A stretch of 64,000 nucleotides of DNA from CAZABC01 sp964483405. Its GTDB lineage: Bacteria; Chloroflexota; Limnocylindria; Limnocylindrales; CSP1-4. The DNA lies in contig CAZABC010000014.1 in assembly GCA_964483405.1 (NCBI GenBank), positions 1-64,000 of the forward strand, in the 5' to 3' direction. Positions within the stretch are counted from its first letter, which is position 1. The number at the start of each line of letters is the position of its first letter. Shown here piece after piece: positions 1-8,606 of this stretch. A program made the translations under genes and the position numbers. Under the pieces are notes generated by a model, which worked only from the letters and a program-made list of their open reading frames with translations, did not search any database and was not told the origin of the DNA.

Positions 1-71
1 CAGCCGGCCGGGCGCGAGTGCCGAACGGCGCATCCCGGAACGGCCGAGGTGCCCGGCGGCGGGCCCCCGGC

Positions 72-1214
72 CTACGACCCGGTGGTGACCTCGACGCCCT
101 CGGGCGCCGCGTAACCCTCGACCTCGTCGCCATAGCCGCCGTGGTAGCCGGCCGCGTTGGGTCGAGCGATCTGCGACTGGGCGACGACGCGGCCGCGGCG
201 GAGCCCCCGGAAGTCGTCCAGCGACGTCCAGCCACGCCCCGCGTTCCGGTCGAGGAACTCGGCCATGCCGGCGGTGAGTCCGGCGATCACGTTCGGGCCG
301 ATGGCGTGGTCGAGCATCGCCGCCGTCGCGACCTGGACGGTCCCGCAGCCGAGCAGGAAGTAGTTGAGGGCATGCTCGAACGTCGAGATCCCGCCGATGC
401 CCGAGAACGCCCGGTCGGGGAAGGCCTGGGTGAGCTGGGCCATCTTCGCCAGCGACTGGGGCAGGATGGCCGGGCCGCCGAGCCCGCCCGACGAGGTGTA
501 GCCGTCGACGTTGACCTCGAACTCGAGCGTTTCGGGGTCGATGAGCGGGAGCGAGGGGAACGTGTTCGACGAGGTGATGGCGTCGGCCCCACCGAGGAAG
601 GTCGCGGCGGCCTCCTCGGTGATGTCGGCGGTCGCCGGCGTGAGCTTGACCCAGACCGGGACCCGGGCCACGGCCTTGACCGCCTGGGTCGAGACCGAGC
701 AGAGGACCGCGTCCCGGCCGACATTCGCCCCCATGTCCACCCGGTCCATGTGCGGGCACGAGAAGTTGAGCTCGATCGCGTCGGCCCCCGCGTCCTGGAC
801 CGCGGTGGCGAGGGTCTGCCAGTTGTCGAGCTCCTTGTCGTTGCCCGAGCCGGCCATGATCGAGGCGACGAGGACGCGGTCGGGGTGGTCGCGCTTGATG
901 GCCTCGATCCGCGGGATCCACCAGTCGAGCGGCTTGTCCGAGATGAGCTCCCAGTTCCACGAGCCCATCAGCGTCGACTCTGTCCGCTTCGCCATCGAGA
1001 CGCGCGTCCCGCCGTCGTCGACCCGCAGGAACTTCGTCTTGGGGCCGCGGACGTTGACCACCGGGTGGAGCCCGATCGTCTTGGTGACGATCCCGCCCCA
1101 GCCCGCGTCGAAGGCGCGCCGGATGTTGCTCTCGGATTCGGTCGGCGGCGCCGAGGCGAGCATGAACGGGTTCGCGAAGCGGATGCCGGTGAAGGTGGTC
1201 GAGAGGTCGGCCAT
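72..1214 (-). CDS. PreA-like dihydropyrimidine/dihydroorotate dehydrogenase family flavoprotein (stand-alone)
   Basis: A 380-aa FMN TIM-barrel protein of the DHOD/PreA family, which reduces or oxidises the 5,6 bond of pyrimidine rings. The N-terminus (FANPFMLASAPPTES) and the active-site segment ELNFSCPH, with the catalytic-type Cys near residue 153, match PreA. The barrel end GIGGISTFEHALNYFLLGCGTVQVATA is the usual phosphate-binding strand pair. Unlike PreA it has no C-terminal 2x[4Fe-4S] ferredoxin domain, and no PreT partner is adjacent, so its electron partner is unknown. The ATG at 1214 has GAGGAG upstream; longer in-frame extensions lack family similarity. A complete fused PreT-PreA lies at 9798-12407, so this is a second, slimmer paralogue. 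The substrate is inferred only. Confidence 0.85.
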   Translation of the reverse strand: MADLSTTFTGIRFANPFMLASAPPTESESNIRRAFDAGWGGIVTKTIGLHPVVNVRGPKTKFLRVDDGGTRVSMAKRTESTLMGSWNWELISDKPLDWWIPRIEAIKRDHPDRVLVASIMAGSGNDKELDNWQTLATAVQDAGADAIELNFSCPHMDRVDMGANVGRDAVLCSVSTQAVKAVARVPVWVKLTPATADITEEAAATFLGGADAITSSNTFPSLPLIDPETLEFEVNVDGYTSSGGLGGPAILPQSLAKMAQLTQAFPDRAFSGIGGISTFEHALNYFLLGCGTVQVATAAMLDHAIGPNVIAGLTAGMAEFLDRNAGRGWTSLDDFRGLRRGRVVAQSQIARPNAAGYHGGYGDEVEGYAAPEGVEVTTGS

Positions 1215-1554
1215 GGGACGTCTCCTCGGAAGCTGCGCCGGTCGGGCCGGGGCCGGTGAAGGGGGCATGGTCGCGGCCCGCACAGCGCCCACGATAGGGC
1301 CGGTCGGCCCATCGTGCGGCCCGCATCGACGGGTCATCGCCTCGCTCGCGGCGAACGCCGCGTCGTTCGTCGCCGGCCGCCTCGTCGCGGCGTCCTGGCC
1401 GGACCTGCTGTGGTAGGCGCGGCGCTCACCGAGCGATGACACCGCGGTAACCGGCCACCAACACGCCGCCCGCAGGATCGTCGCGCCGGACCCGGTCGCC
1501 CGGCGCCGGCAGATCGGGTGACGCGAGTCGCGCGGCGTCCGAGTGGAGGTCCCC
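1215..1554. other. Divergent intergenic region
   Basis: About 340 bp between the PreA-like gene on the minus strand and a hypothetical gene on the plus strand. No convincing coding sequence is visible. A minus-strand TATCGT at 1291-1296 is a plausible -10 for the PreA-like gene, giving a leader of about 70 nt that ends in a Shine-Dalgarno. No riboswitch fold was recognised. Confidence 0.4.
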
Positions 1555-2004
1555 ATGGACGAGGTCGGCGGCCTGACGAAGTCGCTGGACGAGCTGGCCG
1601 AAGCGCTGCCGTTCCTGCTCGCCCGCGACGACGAGCGGCCGCACCTGTGGCGGTCGGCGGTCTTCGCCGACCAGGTCGCGACGATGCGAAGTCGCGTGGC
1701 CGCGATCCTCGACCCGCATGGCCTGGTCGGCCGGGTGCGCCGACTCGGCATCGAGCTCGCGCCGCCCGCGGACCCGCCGGCCGACGGAGCCGACGGCGAT
1801 CGCGGTCCCGGGCGCTTCGAATCGGCGGCTCGTCGCCTCGCGCGTGACCCCGTCGCGGTCGCCCTGGCCATCCGCTGGCTCGAGATCCGCTCGGGGACCA
1901 GGCTGCCGGCGTGGGACGACCTGATGCGCCGGCGGGTGGTGGTCCCCCGGCCGGCGGCGTCGGAGCCCGCCTTCGGTCGGGACGCGTCGCTCTGGTTCGG
2001 CTGA
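1555..2004 (+). CDS. Hypothetical protein, 149 aa
   Basis: Not recognised. The start ATG is preceded by GGAGGT with a short 4-nt spacer; an in-frame GTG at 1543 is the alternative. The protein is charged, with no signal peptide or membrane segment, and is probably mostly helical and cytoplasmic: it opens with an amphipathic helix (EVGGLTKSLDELAEALPFLL) and has a second helical block around residues 90-125. The middle (about 65-85) is Pro/Asp/Gly-rich and probably a linker. No catalytic motif could be named. It stands alone, upstream of a small zinc-ribbon gene. It is probably a real gene because third codon positions are almost all G/C and a ribosome site is present, but its role is unknown. 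Confidence 0.55.
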   Translation: MDEVGGLTKSLDELAEALPFLLARDDERPHLWRSAVFADQVATMRSRVAAILDPHGLVGRVRRLGIELAPPADPPADGADGDRGPGRFESAARRLARDPVAVALAIRWLEIRSGTRLPAWDDLMRRRVVVPRPAASEPAFGRDASLWFG

Positions 2005-2193
2005 CCCGGCCGGGCCCGGCCGGCGACGCTCGCGACCGATCGTTGCCAGACGTTGACCCGACGTTGACGGAGCGACGGTGGCGTGGCGGATCGGGGCATG
2101 GCCTCATGGGCACAGGCTCGCGACCGGAGGGCTTCGGGCCCACCGACGAGTCGCCGGGAGACCGACATCGACGCTGAACCAGGAGCCGACACC

Positions 2194-2385
2194 ATGGATT
2201 GCGATTCGTGCGGCCGGTACCGGCCGTCCGGGGAGGTCGCGCCGCTGCGTGACCCGGTCGGGCGGCTGGTGATGGCCTGCTCCCGCTGCCGCCGGCCGGC
2301 CCACGCCCGGGGCGATCTCGGCCGCGCGAGCCAGGCCCCCGGCCCCCGCCCGACCCCGATCCCGGTCCTCACGATCCCGCGCTGA
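2194..2385 (+). CDS. Small zinc-ribbon protein, 63 aa
   Basis: A short protein with two CxxC knuckles (CDSC at residues 3-6 and CSRC near 29-32) separated by about 22 residues, the layout of a zinc ribbon. The tail after residue 40 is Pro/Arg-rich and probably disordered. The ATG at 2194 follows AGGAG with an 8-nt spacer, which is better supported than longer upstream starts. It may be a nucleic-acid or protein-binding accessory factor; no family was recognised. Another small Cys-motif protein lies at 32411-32659, but the two are not clearly homologous. Confidence 0.6.
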   Translation: MDCDSCGRYRPSGEVAPLRDPVGRLVMACSRCRRPAHARGDLGRASQAPGPRPTPIPVLTIPR

Positions 2386-2506
2386 CCCACCGCCCACGGC
2401 GCGCGCCGGACCCGGCGCCCCCGCTCGACCCGGCGGAACCTGCGGTCGCGACGCCCACGACCGGGCGCCGAACCGCGATGATGGGGTCGACGCAGGGGAG
2501 ACCGAC

Positions 2507-3634
2507 GTGGGCAGCGCGAAGCGCGTGGGGATCCTGACCGCCGGCGGTGACAGCCCGGGGCTCAACGCCGCCATCCGCGGCTTCGGCAAGGCGGCGATCG
2601 GCCGCCACCGGCTGAAGCTCGTCGGGTTCCGTGACGGGTTCCGCGGGTTGGCCGAGGACCGCCGGATGCGGCTCGACTCGAGCACCCTCGCCGGCATCCT
2701 GACGGTCGGCGGGACGATCCTCGGGACGAGTCGCGACAAGCCCCACCGGATGGTCGTCGACGGCCAGGTCGTCGACATGACCGACGCGATCGTCCGGACC
2801 TACCGCGAGGCGGGGCTCGACGCGCTCGTCTGCATCGGCGGCGGCGGCACCCAGAAGTCGGCGATGCGTCTCGCGAAGGCCGGGCTGAACATCGTGACCC
2901 TGCCCAAGACGATCGACAACGACGTCGCCGAGACCGATGCGACGATCGGCTTCGCGACGGCCCTCGAGATCGCGACCGAGGCGATCGACCGGCTCCACAG
3001 CACGGCCCACTCGCACCACCGGATCGTCGTCGCCGAGGTCATGGGCCACAACGCCGGCTGGCTCACCCTCGGGGCCGGGCTGGCGAGCGGCGCCGACGTG
3101 ATCCTCATCCCCGAGATCCCGTACGAGATCGACGCGGTCGTGTCGGCGATCCGGGCGCGGACCCGGAAGGGGACCAACTTCAGCATCGTCGCCGTCGCCG
3201 AGGGCGCCCACGACGCGGCGAGCGCCCGCGTCTACCGCGACACGATCCGGCGGCGCGAGAAGGCGAGTGATCCCGCCGAGCTCGCGGCGATCGACGCCGA
3301 GCTCGCCGCCTACGAGGCCGACCGGACGGGCCACTCGCTGCGGCTGGCCGGCCAGCTCGAGGAGCTCACGGGGCTCGAGTCGCGGGTGACGATCCTCGGC
3401 TACGTCCAGCGCGGTGGCACGCCCTCGCCGGTCGACCGGCTCCTCGCGGCTCGACTCGGCCGGGCTGGCGCCGAGCTCGTCGACGACGGCCGGTTCGGGA
3501 TCATGGTCGCGGCCGACGGCGACGGGACGAGGGCCGTGCCGCTCGAGATGGTCGCCGGTCGCCGCAAGACGGTGCCGCTCGACCATCCGCTCGTCGCGAC
3601 CGCGCGCGACGTCGGGACCTGTCTCGGCGACTGA
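2507..3634 (+). CDS. pfkA: 6-phosphofructokinase
   Basis: Phosphorylates fructose-6-phosphate to fructose-1,6-bisphosphate in glycolysis (cytoplasm). 375 aa, typical for a group-III PFK. Motifs in order: the nucleotide-binding TAGGDSPGLNA near residue 12, IGGGGTQK near 110-117, LPKTIDNDV near 132-140 holding the catalytic Asp pair, and EVMGHNAGWL near 180. At the phosphoryl-donor positions (E. coli Gly104 and Gly124) it has Gly and Lys. By established family knowledge Gly104 favours ATP, whereas PPi enzymes carry Asp104 with Lys124, so ATP is the likely donor. The usual Asp before Gly104 is Gly here, a known subfamily variation as far as I recall. It starts at GTG with AGGGGAG upstream. Probably monocistronic. 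Confidence 0.93.
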   Translation: MGSAKRVGILTAGGDSPGLNAAIRGFGKAAIGRHRLKLVGFRDGFRGLAEDRRMRLDSSTLAGILTVGGTILGTSRDKPHRMVVDGQVVDMTDAIVRTYREAGLDALVCIGGGGTQKSAMRLAKAGLNIVTLPKTIDNDVAETDATIGFATALEIATEAIDRLHSTAHSHHRIVVAEVMGHNAGWLTLGAGLASGADVILIPEIPYEIDAVVSAIRARTRKGTNFSIVAVAEGAHDAASARVYRDTIRRREKASDPAELAAIDAELAAYEADRTGHSLRLAGQLEELTGLESRVTILGYVQRGGTPSPVDRLLAARLGRAGAELVDDGRFGIMVAADGDGTRAVPLEMVAGRRKTVPLDHPLVATARDVGTCLGD

Positions 3635-3780
3635 GCGCCGGGCGACCACGGAGGTCGAGCCGACCTGACGACCAGCCGGCTCGCCTTGGGACCTCGGCCC
3701 CCGTTCCGGGGACGATGGCCCGTCCCGACCGGGCCGACCGTGTGACGTTCGGCGCTAGCCGCCCCCCCGGCCCCGACCGA

Positions 3781-3786
3781 TATCGT
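3781..3786 (+). promoter_or_regulatory. -10 box (TATCGT) of the etf operon
   Basis: TATCGT ends 6 nt before the GTG at 3793, so transcription would begin at the start codon itself. There is no Shine-Dalgarno in front of this GTG, which supports a leaderless mRNA. Confidence 0.5.
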
Positions 3787-3792
3787 CGGGTC

Positions 3793-5685
3793 GTGGACTG
3801 CATCGTCCTCGTGAAGCAGGTCCCGGATGTCTCGAACATCCCGGAGGATGCCTGGGACCGGGAGAAGGGCACCCTCCGCCGCGCGATGCTCGACAGCATC
3901 CTGAACCCGCTCGACCTCCATGCCCTGACCTTCGCCGCCCGCCTGGCCGCGGCCGATCCGGACGCCCGGATCGTCTTCCTGACGATGGGTCCGCCGATGG
4001 CCCGCGAGGTCCTCGTCGAGTGCCTCGCCCGCGTCCCCGGCGAAGCCGTCCTGCTGACCGACAGCGCCTTCGCCGGGGCCGACACCGGCGCCACCGCCTA
4101 CTCGCTCGCCTGCGCCATCCGTCGCATCGAGCGCGAGCTGCTCGACGGGCGTCGCGACTACGCGATCGTCACCGGGATGCAGTCGGTCGACGGAGACACG
4201 GCCCAGGTCCCGCCCCAGATCGCCGAGGAGCTCGGGATCGACCACATCGCCTATGCGAAGGGGCTCGTGACCGAGCCGCAGATCGCCATCCGACGGATCG
4301 CCTCGGAGGGTGTCGAGGACGTCCACCCGCTCCGCTGGCCGGTCCTCGTCACGGTCACCGCCTGCACCGACACGCTGTACCCGACCTTCGCCGGCGCCCG
4401 GACCGCCCGCCACGCGCGGGTCCACGAGTGGGGCGCCGATGCGGTCGGGGCCGACCGGACGCGGATCGGCCTCAAGGGCTCGTGGACCCAGGTCTGTCGC
4501 CTGTTCAGCCCCTCGGAGGTCCGGGCGAAGGCCTGCGAGGTCCTCCACGACCCGGCCGACCTCGTCGAGCGGATCTCGTCCCGCTACCACACGGCCGCCC
4601 CCGGGGCCGACCCGGTGGCGGAGGATCGCTACGACCTGGCCGGCCGCGAGCCGACGTACCGCGGCGAGCTGTGGGTCTTCGCCGAGCGCGAGGGCGACGG
4701 CGTCCGGAGCGTCTCGCTCGAGCTCATCGGCAAGGTCCGGCGGCTGGCGGAGGACCTCGGCGAGCGGGTGGCCGCGGTCCTGCCGTGCGAGACCGCCGGC
4801 GACCGGCCGGCGACGCTGATCGCCGCCGGGGCCGACGTCGTCTACGTCCTCGAGCACCCGCTCCTCGCCGCGTTCGACCCGCTGGCCCACAAGAAGGCGA
4901 TCGCCGACCTCGTCCGCGACCGACGGCCGCAGATCCTCCTCTTCGGCGCGACCCCGCTCGGCCGCGAGCTGGCGCCCCGGGTCGCCTACGCCTGCCGCTG
5001 CGGGCTGACCGCCGACTGCACCCGGCTCGAGATCGGCGACATCTCGAAGGGCGGCGTCGACCTCGTCGGCGTCCTCAAGCAGACGCGCCCGGCGCTCGGC
5101 GGGAACGTCATGGCGACGATCATGACGAAGGACTCGCAGACCCAGATGGCGACGGTCCGCCCGGGCGTCTTCAAGGTCCCGGTGGCCGATCCCGACCGGA
5201 CCGGCGAGGTGGTCCGCGTGCCCGTCGAGCTCGGCGCTGCCGACCTCGGGCTCGAGGTGGTCCCGGTCGAGTCGTTCGCCGCCCGGGCCTCGATCCGGGA
5301 CGCCGAGATCATCGTCGCGGGCGGCCACGGCTTCCGGTCGCGGACCGACTTCGAGGCGTACCTCCAGCCGCTCGCGCTCGGGCTGGGGCAGCTCCTCGGC
5401 GCCAGCACCAAGGTGGCCGCCTCGCGGATGGCCGTCGAGGACGGCTTCACGACCCACGACTTCCAGGTCGGCCAGACCGGTCAGACGGTCCAGCCGCGGC
5501 TCTACGTCGCGATCGGCATCTCCGGCGCGGTCCAGCACATCACCGGGATGCAGGGCTCGGAGATCGTCGTCGCCATCAACAAGGATCCCAAGGCGCGGAT
5601 CTTCGACTACGCGGACTACGGCATCGTCGGTGACATCGAGACGGTCGTGCCGGCGCTGGTCAAGGCGACGGAGGCCGCGGCATGA
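3793..5685 (+). CDS. Electron transfer flavoprotein, EtfB-EtfA fusion
   Basis: One 630-aa chain carrying both ETF subunits, which shuttle electrons from flavin dehydrogenases to the membrane quinone pool. Residues about 1-260 are the beta subunit (opening DCIVLVKQVPD, with the ETF-beta signature region around the TGMQSVDGDTAQVPPQIAE segment). Residues about 290-630 are the alpha subunit, with the FAD-binding region VGQTGQTVQPRLY and ISGAVQHITGMQGSE (about 556-592) and the closing NKDPKARIFDYADYGIVGD. Separate genes are the norm, so this is a true fusion in beta-alpha order without an internal stop. The GTG at 3793 was chosen from the family N-terminus and the leaderless promoter; an ATG at 3715 is less likely. 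Its stop overlaps the ATG of the ETF-QO gene (ATGA), so the two are coupled. Confidence 0.9.
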   Translation: MDCIVLVKQVPDVSNIPEDAWDREKGTLRRAMLDSILNPLDLHALTFAARLAAADPDARIVFLTMGPPMAREVLVECLARVPGEAVLLTDSAFAGADTGATAYSLACAIRRIERELLDGRRDYAIVTGMQSVDGDTAQVPPQIAEELGIDHIAYAKGLVTEPQIAIRRIASEGVEDVHPLRWPVLVTVTACTDTLYPTFAGARTARHARVHEWGADAVGADRTRIGLKGSWTQVCRLFSPSEVRAKACEVLHDPADLVERISSRYHTAAPGADPVAEDRYDLAGREPTYRGELWVFAEREGDGVRSVSLELIGKVRRLAEDLGERVAAVLPCETAGDRPATLIAAGADVVYVLEHPLLAAFDPLAHKKAIADLVRDRRPQILLFGATPLGRELAPRVAYACRCGLTADCTRLEIGDISKGGVDLVGVLKQTRPALGGNVMATIMTKDSQTQMATVRPGVFKVPVADPDRTGEVVRVPVELGAADLGLEVVPVESFAARASIRDAEIIVAGGHGFRSRTDFEAYLQPLALGLGQLLGASTKVAASRMAVEDGFTTHDFQVGQTGQTVQPRLYVAIGISGAVQHITGMQGSEIVVAINKDPKARIFDYADYGIVGDIETVVPALVKATEAAA

Positions 5686-7280
5686 GCGAGCGACCCATCG
5701 ACGTCCTCGTCGTCGGCGCCGGCCCGGCCGGTCTGGCCACGGCGATCCGGCTCCGCCAGCGGCTCGCCGAGACGGACCCCGAGGCGTCGGTCGTCGTCAT
5801 CGACAAGGCGCCCCGACCGGGCTACCACTGCCTGTCGGGCGCGGCGCTCGAGCCGGCCTGCCTCGACGAGCTCGTCCCCGACTGGCGCGACGACCGGCGG
5901 CTGATGGAGCACGTCACGCCGGTCGAGCGCGACGAGCTGTGGTTCCTGGTCGGCGACCACGCGATCCGCGTCCCCGAGGCGGTCGTCCCGACCCGGATGC
6001 GGCACACCGGCGACGTGACCGTCCCGCTCGCCAAGCTCGTCGACTTCCTCGCCGGCCGCGCGGAACGGGCCGGCGTCGAGTGCTACGGCGGGTTCGCAGC
6101 GCGTTCGCTCCTCATCGAGGACGGCCGGGTCGCCGGCGTCGTCCTCGGTGAGCTCGGCCTCGACGCCCACGGCGGCGCGAAGTCGAACCACCGGCCGGCC
6201 GAGCCGATCCGGGCCCGGGTGACGATCCTCGCCGACGGCTCGCACGGGGTCCTCTCGACCGAGCTCCGCGAGCGGTTCGGCGCCGGGCGCAACCCGCAGG
6301 TCTGGTCGCTCGGGCTCAAGGCCGTCGTGCGCTTCCCCGGCGAGGACCGCTTCGGCCCGGGCCGGGTCGTCCACACGCTCGGCGACCCGGTGCCCGCGAG
6401 CGGCTTCGGTGGCGGGTTCCTGTACAGCATGGGCGATCGGACGGTCGCGATCGGGCTCATCCTCGGGCTCGACTGGCGGCAGGGCGACCTTACCCCGCAG
6501 CGCGAGCTGGAGCGCTTCCGGGCCCACCCGTTCGTGGCCGACCTGCTCACCGGCTCGATCACGGTGGCGACCGGCGCGAAGACGATCCCGGAGGGCGGCT
6601 ACCACGCCCTCGGGCGCGTCGCGGTCCCGGGCGCGCTCGTCGTCGGCGACGGCGCCGGCTTCGTCAACATGGAGAAGATCAAGGGCATCCATTACGCGAT
6701 CCGGTCCGGGATCGCCGCGGCCGACACGGTCGCCGAGGGCCTCGCCGCGGTCCGCGACGACGGGCCGGCGGCGCGGGTCCCGCTCGAAGGCTACGTCCGG
6801 CGGCTCGACGAGGCGGGCGTCCTGCCCGACCTCCGGCATGCCCGCAACTACCGCCAGAGCTTCCAGTGGGGCATCTACCCGGGCGCCCCGCTGTCCCTCG
6901 TCCAAAGCCTCATCCCGGCCCGCCTGCCGATGGCCCCCGACTCCCACGGGAGCCGCCCCGGCGCACGGCTCAAGCGGCCCGACCCCGGCGGGATGGACGG
7001 GGCGACGTTCGTCAGCCTGACCGGCTCGCTCCACCGCGAGGACGAGCCACCGCACATGACGATCCTCGACCCGGCCCGCTGCGCCGCCTGCGCCCGCGAC
7101 CACGCCAGCGCCTGCACCCACTTCTGCCCGGGCCAGGTCTACCGCTGGGACGGCGAGCGGATCGTCCTGTCCGCCTCGAACTGCCTCCACTGCATGACCT
7201 GCGTGGTCAAGTGCCCATCGGAGAACATCCGCTGGCTGCCGCCCGAGGGCGGCGAGGGGCCGCGCTTCAAGCAGATGTAG
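5682..7280 (+). CDS. Electron transfer flavoprotein-ubiquinone oxidoreductase (FixC/ETF-QO type)
   Basis: 532-aa FAD and [4Fe-4S] protein that passes electrons from reduced ETF to quinone at the membrane. The N-terminal Rossmann motif VVGAGPAGLA (residues 10-19) binds FAD. The body (ADGSHGVLS, GDGAGFVNMEKIKGIHYAIRSG) matches ETF-QO. The C-terminal domain (about 455-532) keeps the cluster cysteines in CTHFCPGQVY and NCLHCMTCVVKCP. Length fits bacterial ETF-QO. Its ATG overlaps the TGA of the ETF fusion (ATGA), so ETF and its acceptor are made together. The dehydrogenase feeding them is not identified; no acyl-CoA dehydrogenase lies nearby. The dimethylglycine dehydrogenase-like protein at 25499-27952 is one speculative donor. 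Confidence 0.93.
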   Translation: MSERPIDVLVVGAGPAGLATAIRLRQRLAETDPEASVVVIDKAPRPGYHCLSGAALEPACLDELVPDWRDDRRLMEHVTPVERDELWFLVGDHAIRVPEAVVPTRMRHTGDVTVPLAKLVDFLAGRAERAGVECYGGFAARSLLIEDGRVAGVVLGELGLDAHGGAKSNHRPAEPIRARVTILADGSHGVLSTELRERFGAGRNPQVWSLGLKAVVRFPGEDRFGPGRVVHTLGDPVPASGFGGGFLYSMGDRTVAIGLILGLDWRQGDLTPQRELERFRAHPFVADLLTGSITVATGAKTIPEGGYHALGRVAVPGALVVGDGAGFVNMEKIKGIHYAIRSGIAAADTVAEGLAAVRDDGPAARVPLEGYVRRLDEAGVLPDLRHARNYRQSFQWGIYPGAPLSLVQSLIPARLPMAPDSHGSRPGARLKRPDPGGMDGATFVSLTGSLHREDEPPHMTILDPARCAACARDHASACTHFCPGQVYRWDGERIVLSASNCLHCMTCVVKCPSENIRWLPPEGGEGPRFKQM

Positions 7281-7287
7281 GCACGCC

Positions 7288-7306
7288 GGGGCCGCCGGGC
7301 GGCCCC
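7288..7306. terminator. Bidirectional hairpin between convergent genes
   Basis: Perfect 7-bp stem (GGGGCCG at 7288-7294, CGGCCCC at 7300-7306) with a CCGGG loop, sitting in the 42-bp space between two converging stop codons. There is no U-tract. It is a plausible intrinsic or transcription-pausing terminator. Confidence 0.45.
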
Positions 7307-7322
7307 CTGCTCGGCCCGACCG

Positions 7323-8606
7323 TCAGCCGCGGTGGTGGAGGTGCTCCGCGGCGACGAACGACAGGCCGTGCTCGGTCAGGGCGCGGGCGGTGTGGTTCGT
7401 CGCGTCGAGCTTGTCGGCGAAGTCGTCGGCGAGAGCCTCCCAGTCGCCGCTGGCGATGACCTCCTCCTTGTCCCGGAAGTAGTCGAGGATGTCCGACGGG
7501 TGGGGGCGGGCCGCGTCGACCGCGGGATCGCCGCCCTCGTGCTTGGCCGAGATGTTGGCGACGTGGTCGGACAGGGCGACGAGCTCGTCGCGCCGGTCGT
7601 AGGGCTGGCGGACGATGCTCCGCTGGGTCTCGGTGATGTGGTGCTCGAACCGGACGGCCGTCTCGAGCCCGAGTGCCCGGCGGACCTGGGCTGCGATCTC
7701 GAGCGTCTCGTTGTCGACCGAGTTGCTCCAGTTGAAGCCGACGAGCGGCGTCGAGCCGTCCTCGCGGGCGAAGAGCCGGGCCCCGAGCATCGTCCATAGC
7801 CCGGCGTACGGGTTGTCGTTGCCCATGAAGACCGAGATCTTGAACTCGATGTCGACGCCGAGCCGGTAGAGGAGATAGCCGATCAGGACGGTGCCCGGGT
7901 TGAGGTTGAGGACCTGCCGGACGCCGTACTCGGTGTAGTAGTGGAGGAACTCGTCGACCCACAGCAGCGGGTGGTCGTTGGGCTGGCCGACGCCGCCGAA
8001 GTAGCCGGTGATCGTCGCCGGGCCGTCGAGGTGGACGTTGGAGCCGTCGGTGCCCTTCGTGTCGAGCGTCTCGACGACGCTCGCGCCGATGATCCGCATC
8101 GCCGCGTGGACGGCCGGCAGGTCGCCGTCGAGCTCCTGCTCGCGCATCTTGCGGACGCGGATCCAGCGGCCGGGCATCAGCGCGCGGTCGTCGATCGCCC
8201 GCCGCGCCGCCGCGATCACCCACGGGAAGTACTGGAGCGCGCTGACCTCGAGGGTCACCGCCATGTCGTCCCGGAACGTCATCGTGTCGGCCCGGTCGCC
8301 GAGGACCGAGCGGCGGTAGTCGGCGACGCTCACGAAGGCGCCGCGATCACGTTGCTCGGTCAGCCACTCGAGATCGGCGAGGTACTCGGGCCGGGTCGCG
8401 CGCACGCGATCGAGCAGGGCCGGGATCGTGCCGGCCTCGGCGGCCCGGCGGTTGATCTCGTCGGGCGTCCCGTACCGGGCGACGACCTCGAGCAGGTCGC
8501 TGACCACCCGCTCCTCGGGATCGAGGAGCAGCGCGTTCAGCTCGGCGAGGCGGTCGTGCGGGATCGCCAGCCGGTCGCGGATGTCGGTGCGCGTCTCGGT
8601 CGTCAC
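7323..8606 (-). CDS. Conserved-looking protein of unknown function, 427 aa, coupled to PanB
   Basis: Not recognised. Soluble, with no signal peptide or membrane segment. The first 120 residues are acidic and helical. Residues about 170-330 contain glycine- and aromatic-rich strands (TITGYFGGVGQPNDHPLLW, VRQVLNLNPGTVLIGYLLY, FNWSNSVDNETLEIA) that look enzymatic, perhaps an alpha/beta barrel. A His/Asp-rich C-terminal part (RFEHHITETQRS, NISAKHEGGD) could hold a metal or catalytic site. The start GTG has GAGGAGG upstream and overlaps the TGA of the preceding PanB gene (GTGA), so both are translated from one mRNA. The tight coupling suggests a shared pathway with the PanB-like enzyme; the reaction is unknown. 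Confidence 0.8.
   Translation of the reverse strand: MTTETRTDIRDRLAIPHDRLAELNALLLDPEERVVSDLLEVVARYGTPDEINRRAAEAGTIPALLDRVRATRPEYLADLEWLTEQRDRGAFVSVADYRRSVLGDRADTMTFRDDMAVTLEVSALQYFPWVIAAARRAIDDRALMPGRWIRVRKMREQELDGDLPAVHAAMRIIGASVVETLDTKGTDGSNVHLDGPATITGYFGGVGQPNDHPLLWVDEFLHYYTEYGVRQVLNLNPGTVLIGYLLYRLGVDIEFKISVFMGNDNPYAGLWTMLGARLFAREDGSTPLVGFNWSNSVDNETLEIAAQVRRALGLETAVRFEHHITETQRSIVRQPYDRRDELVALSDHVANISAKHEGGDPAVDAARPHPSDILDYFRDKEEVIASGDWEALADDFADKLDATNHTARALTEHGLSFVAAEHLHHRG

Noticed and set aside
1215..2390. Minus-strand extension of the PreA-like gene up to 772 aa
   Set aside because: The upstream part is low-complexity antisense of the neighbouring genes, and a good ribosome site sits at ATG 1214.
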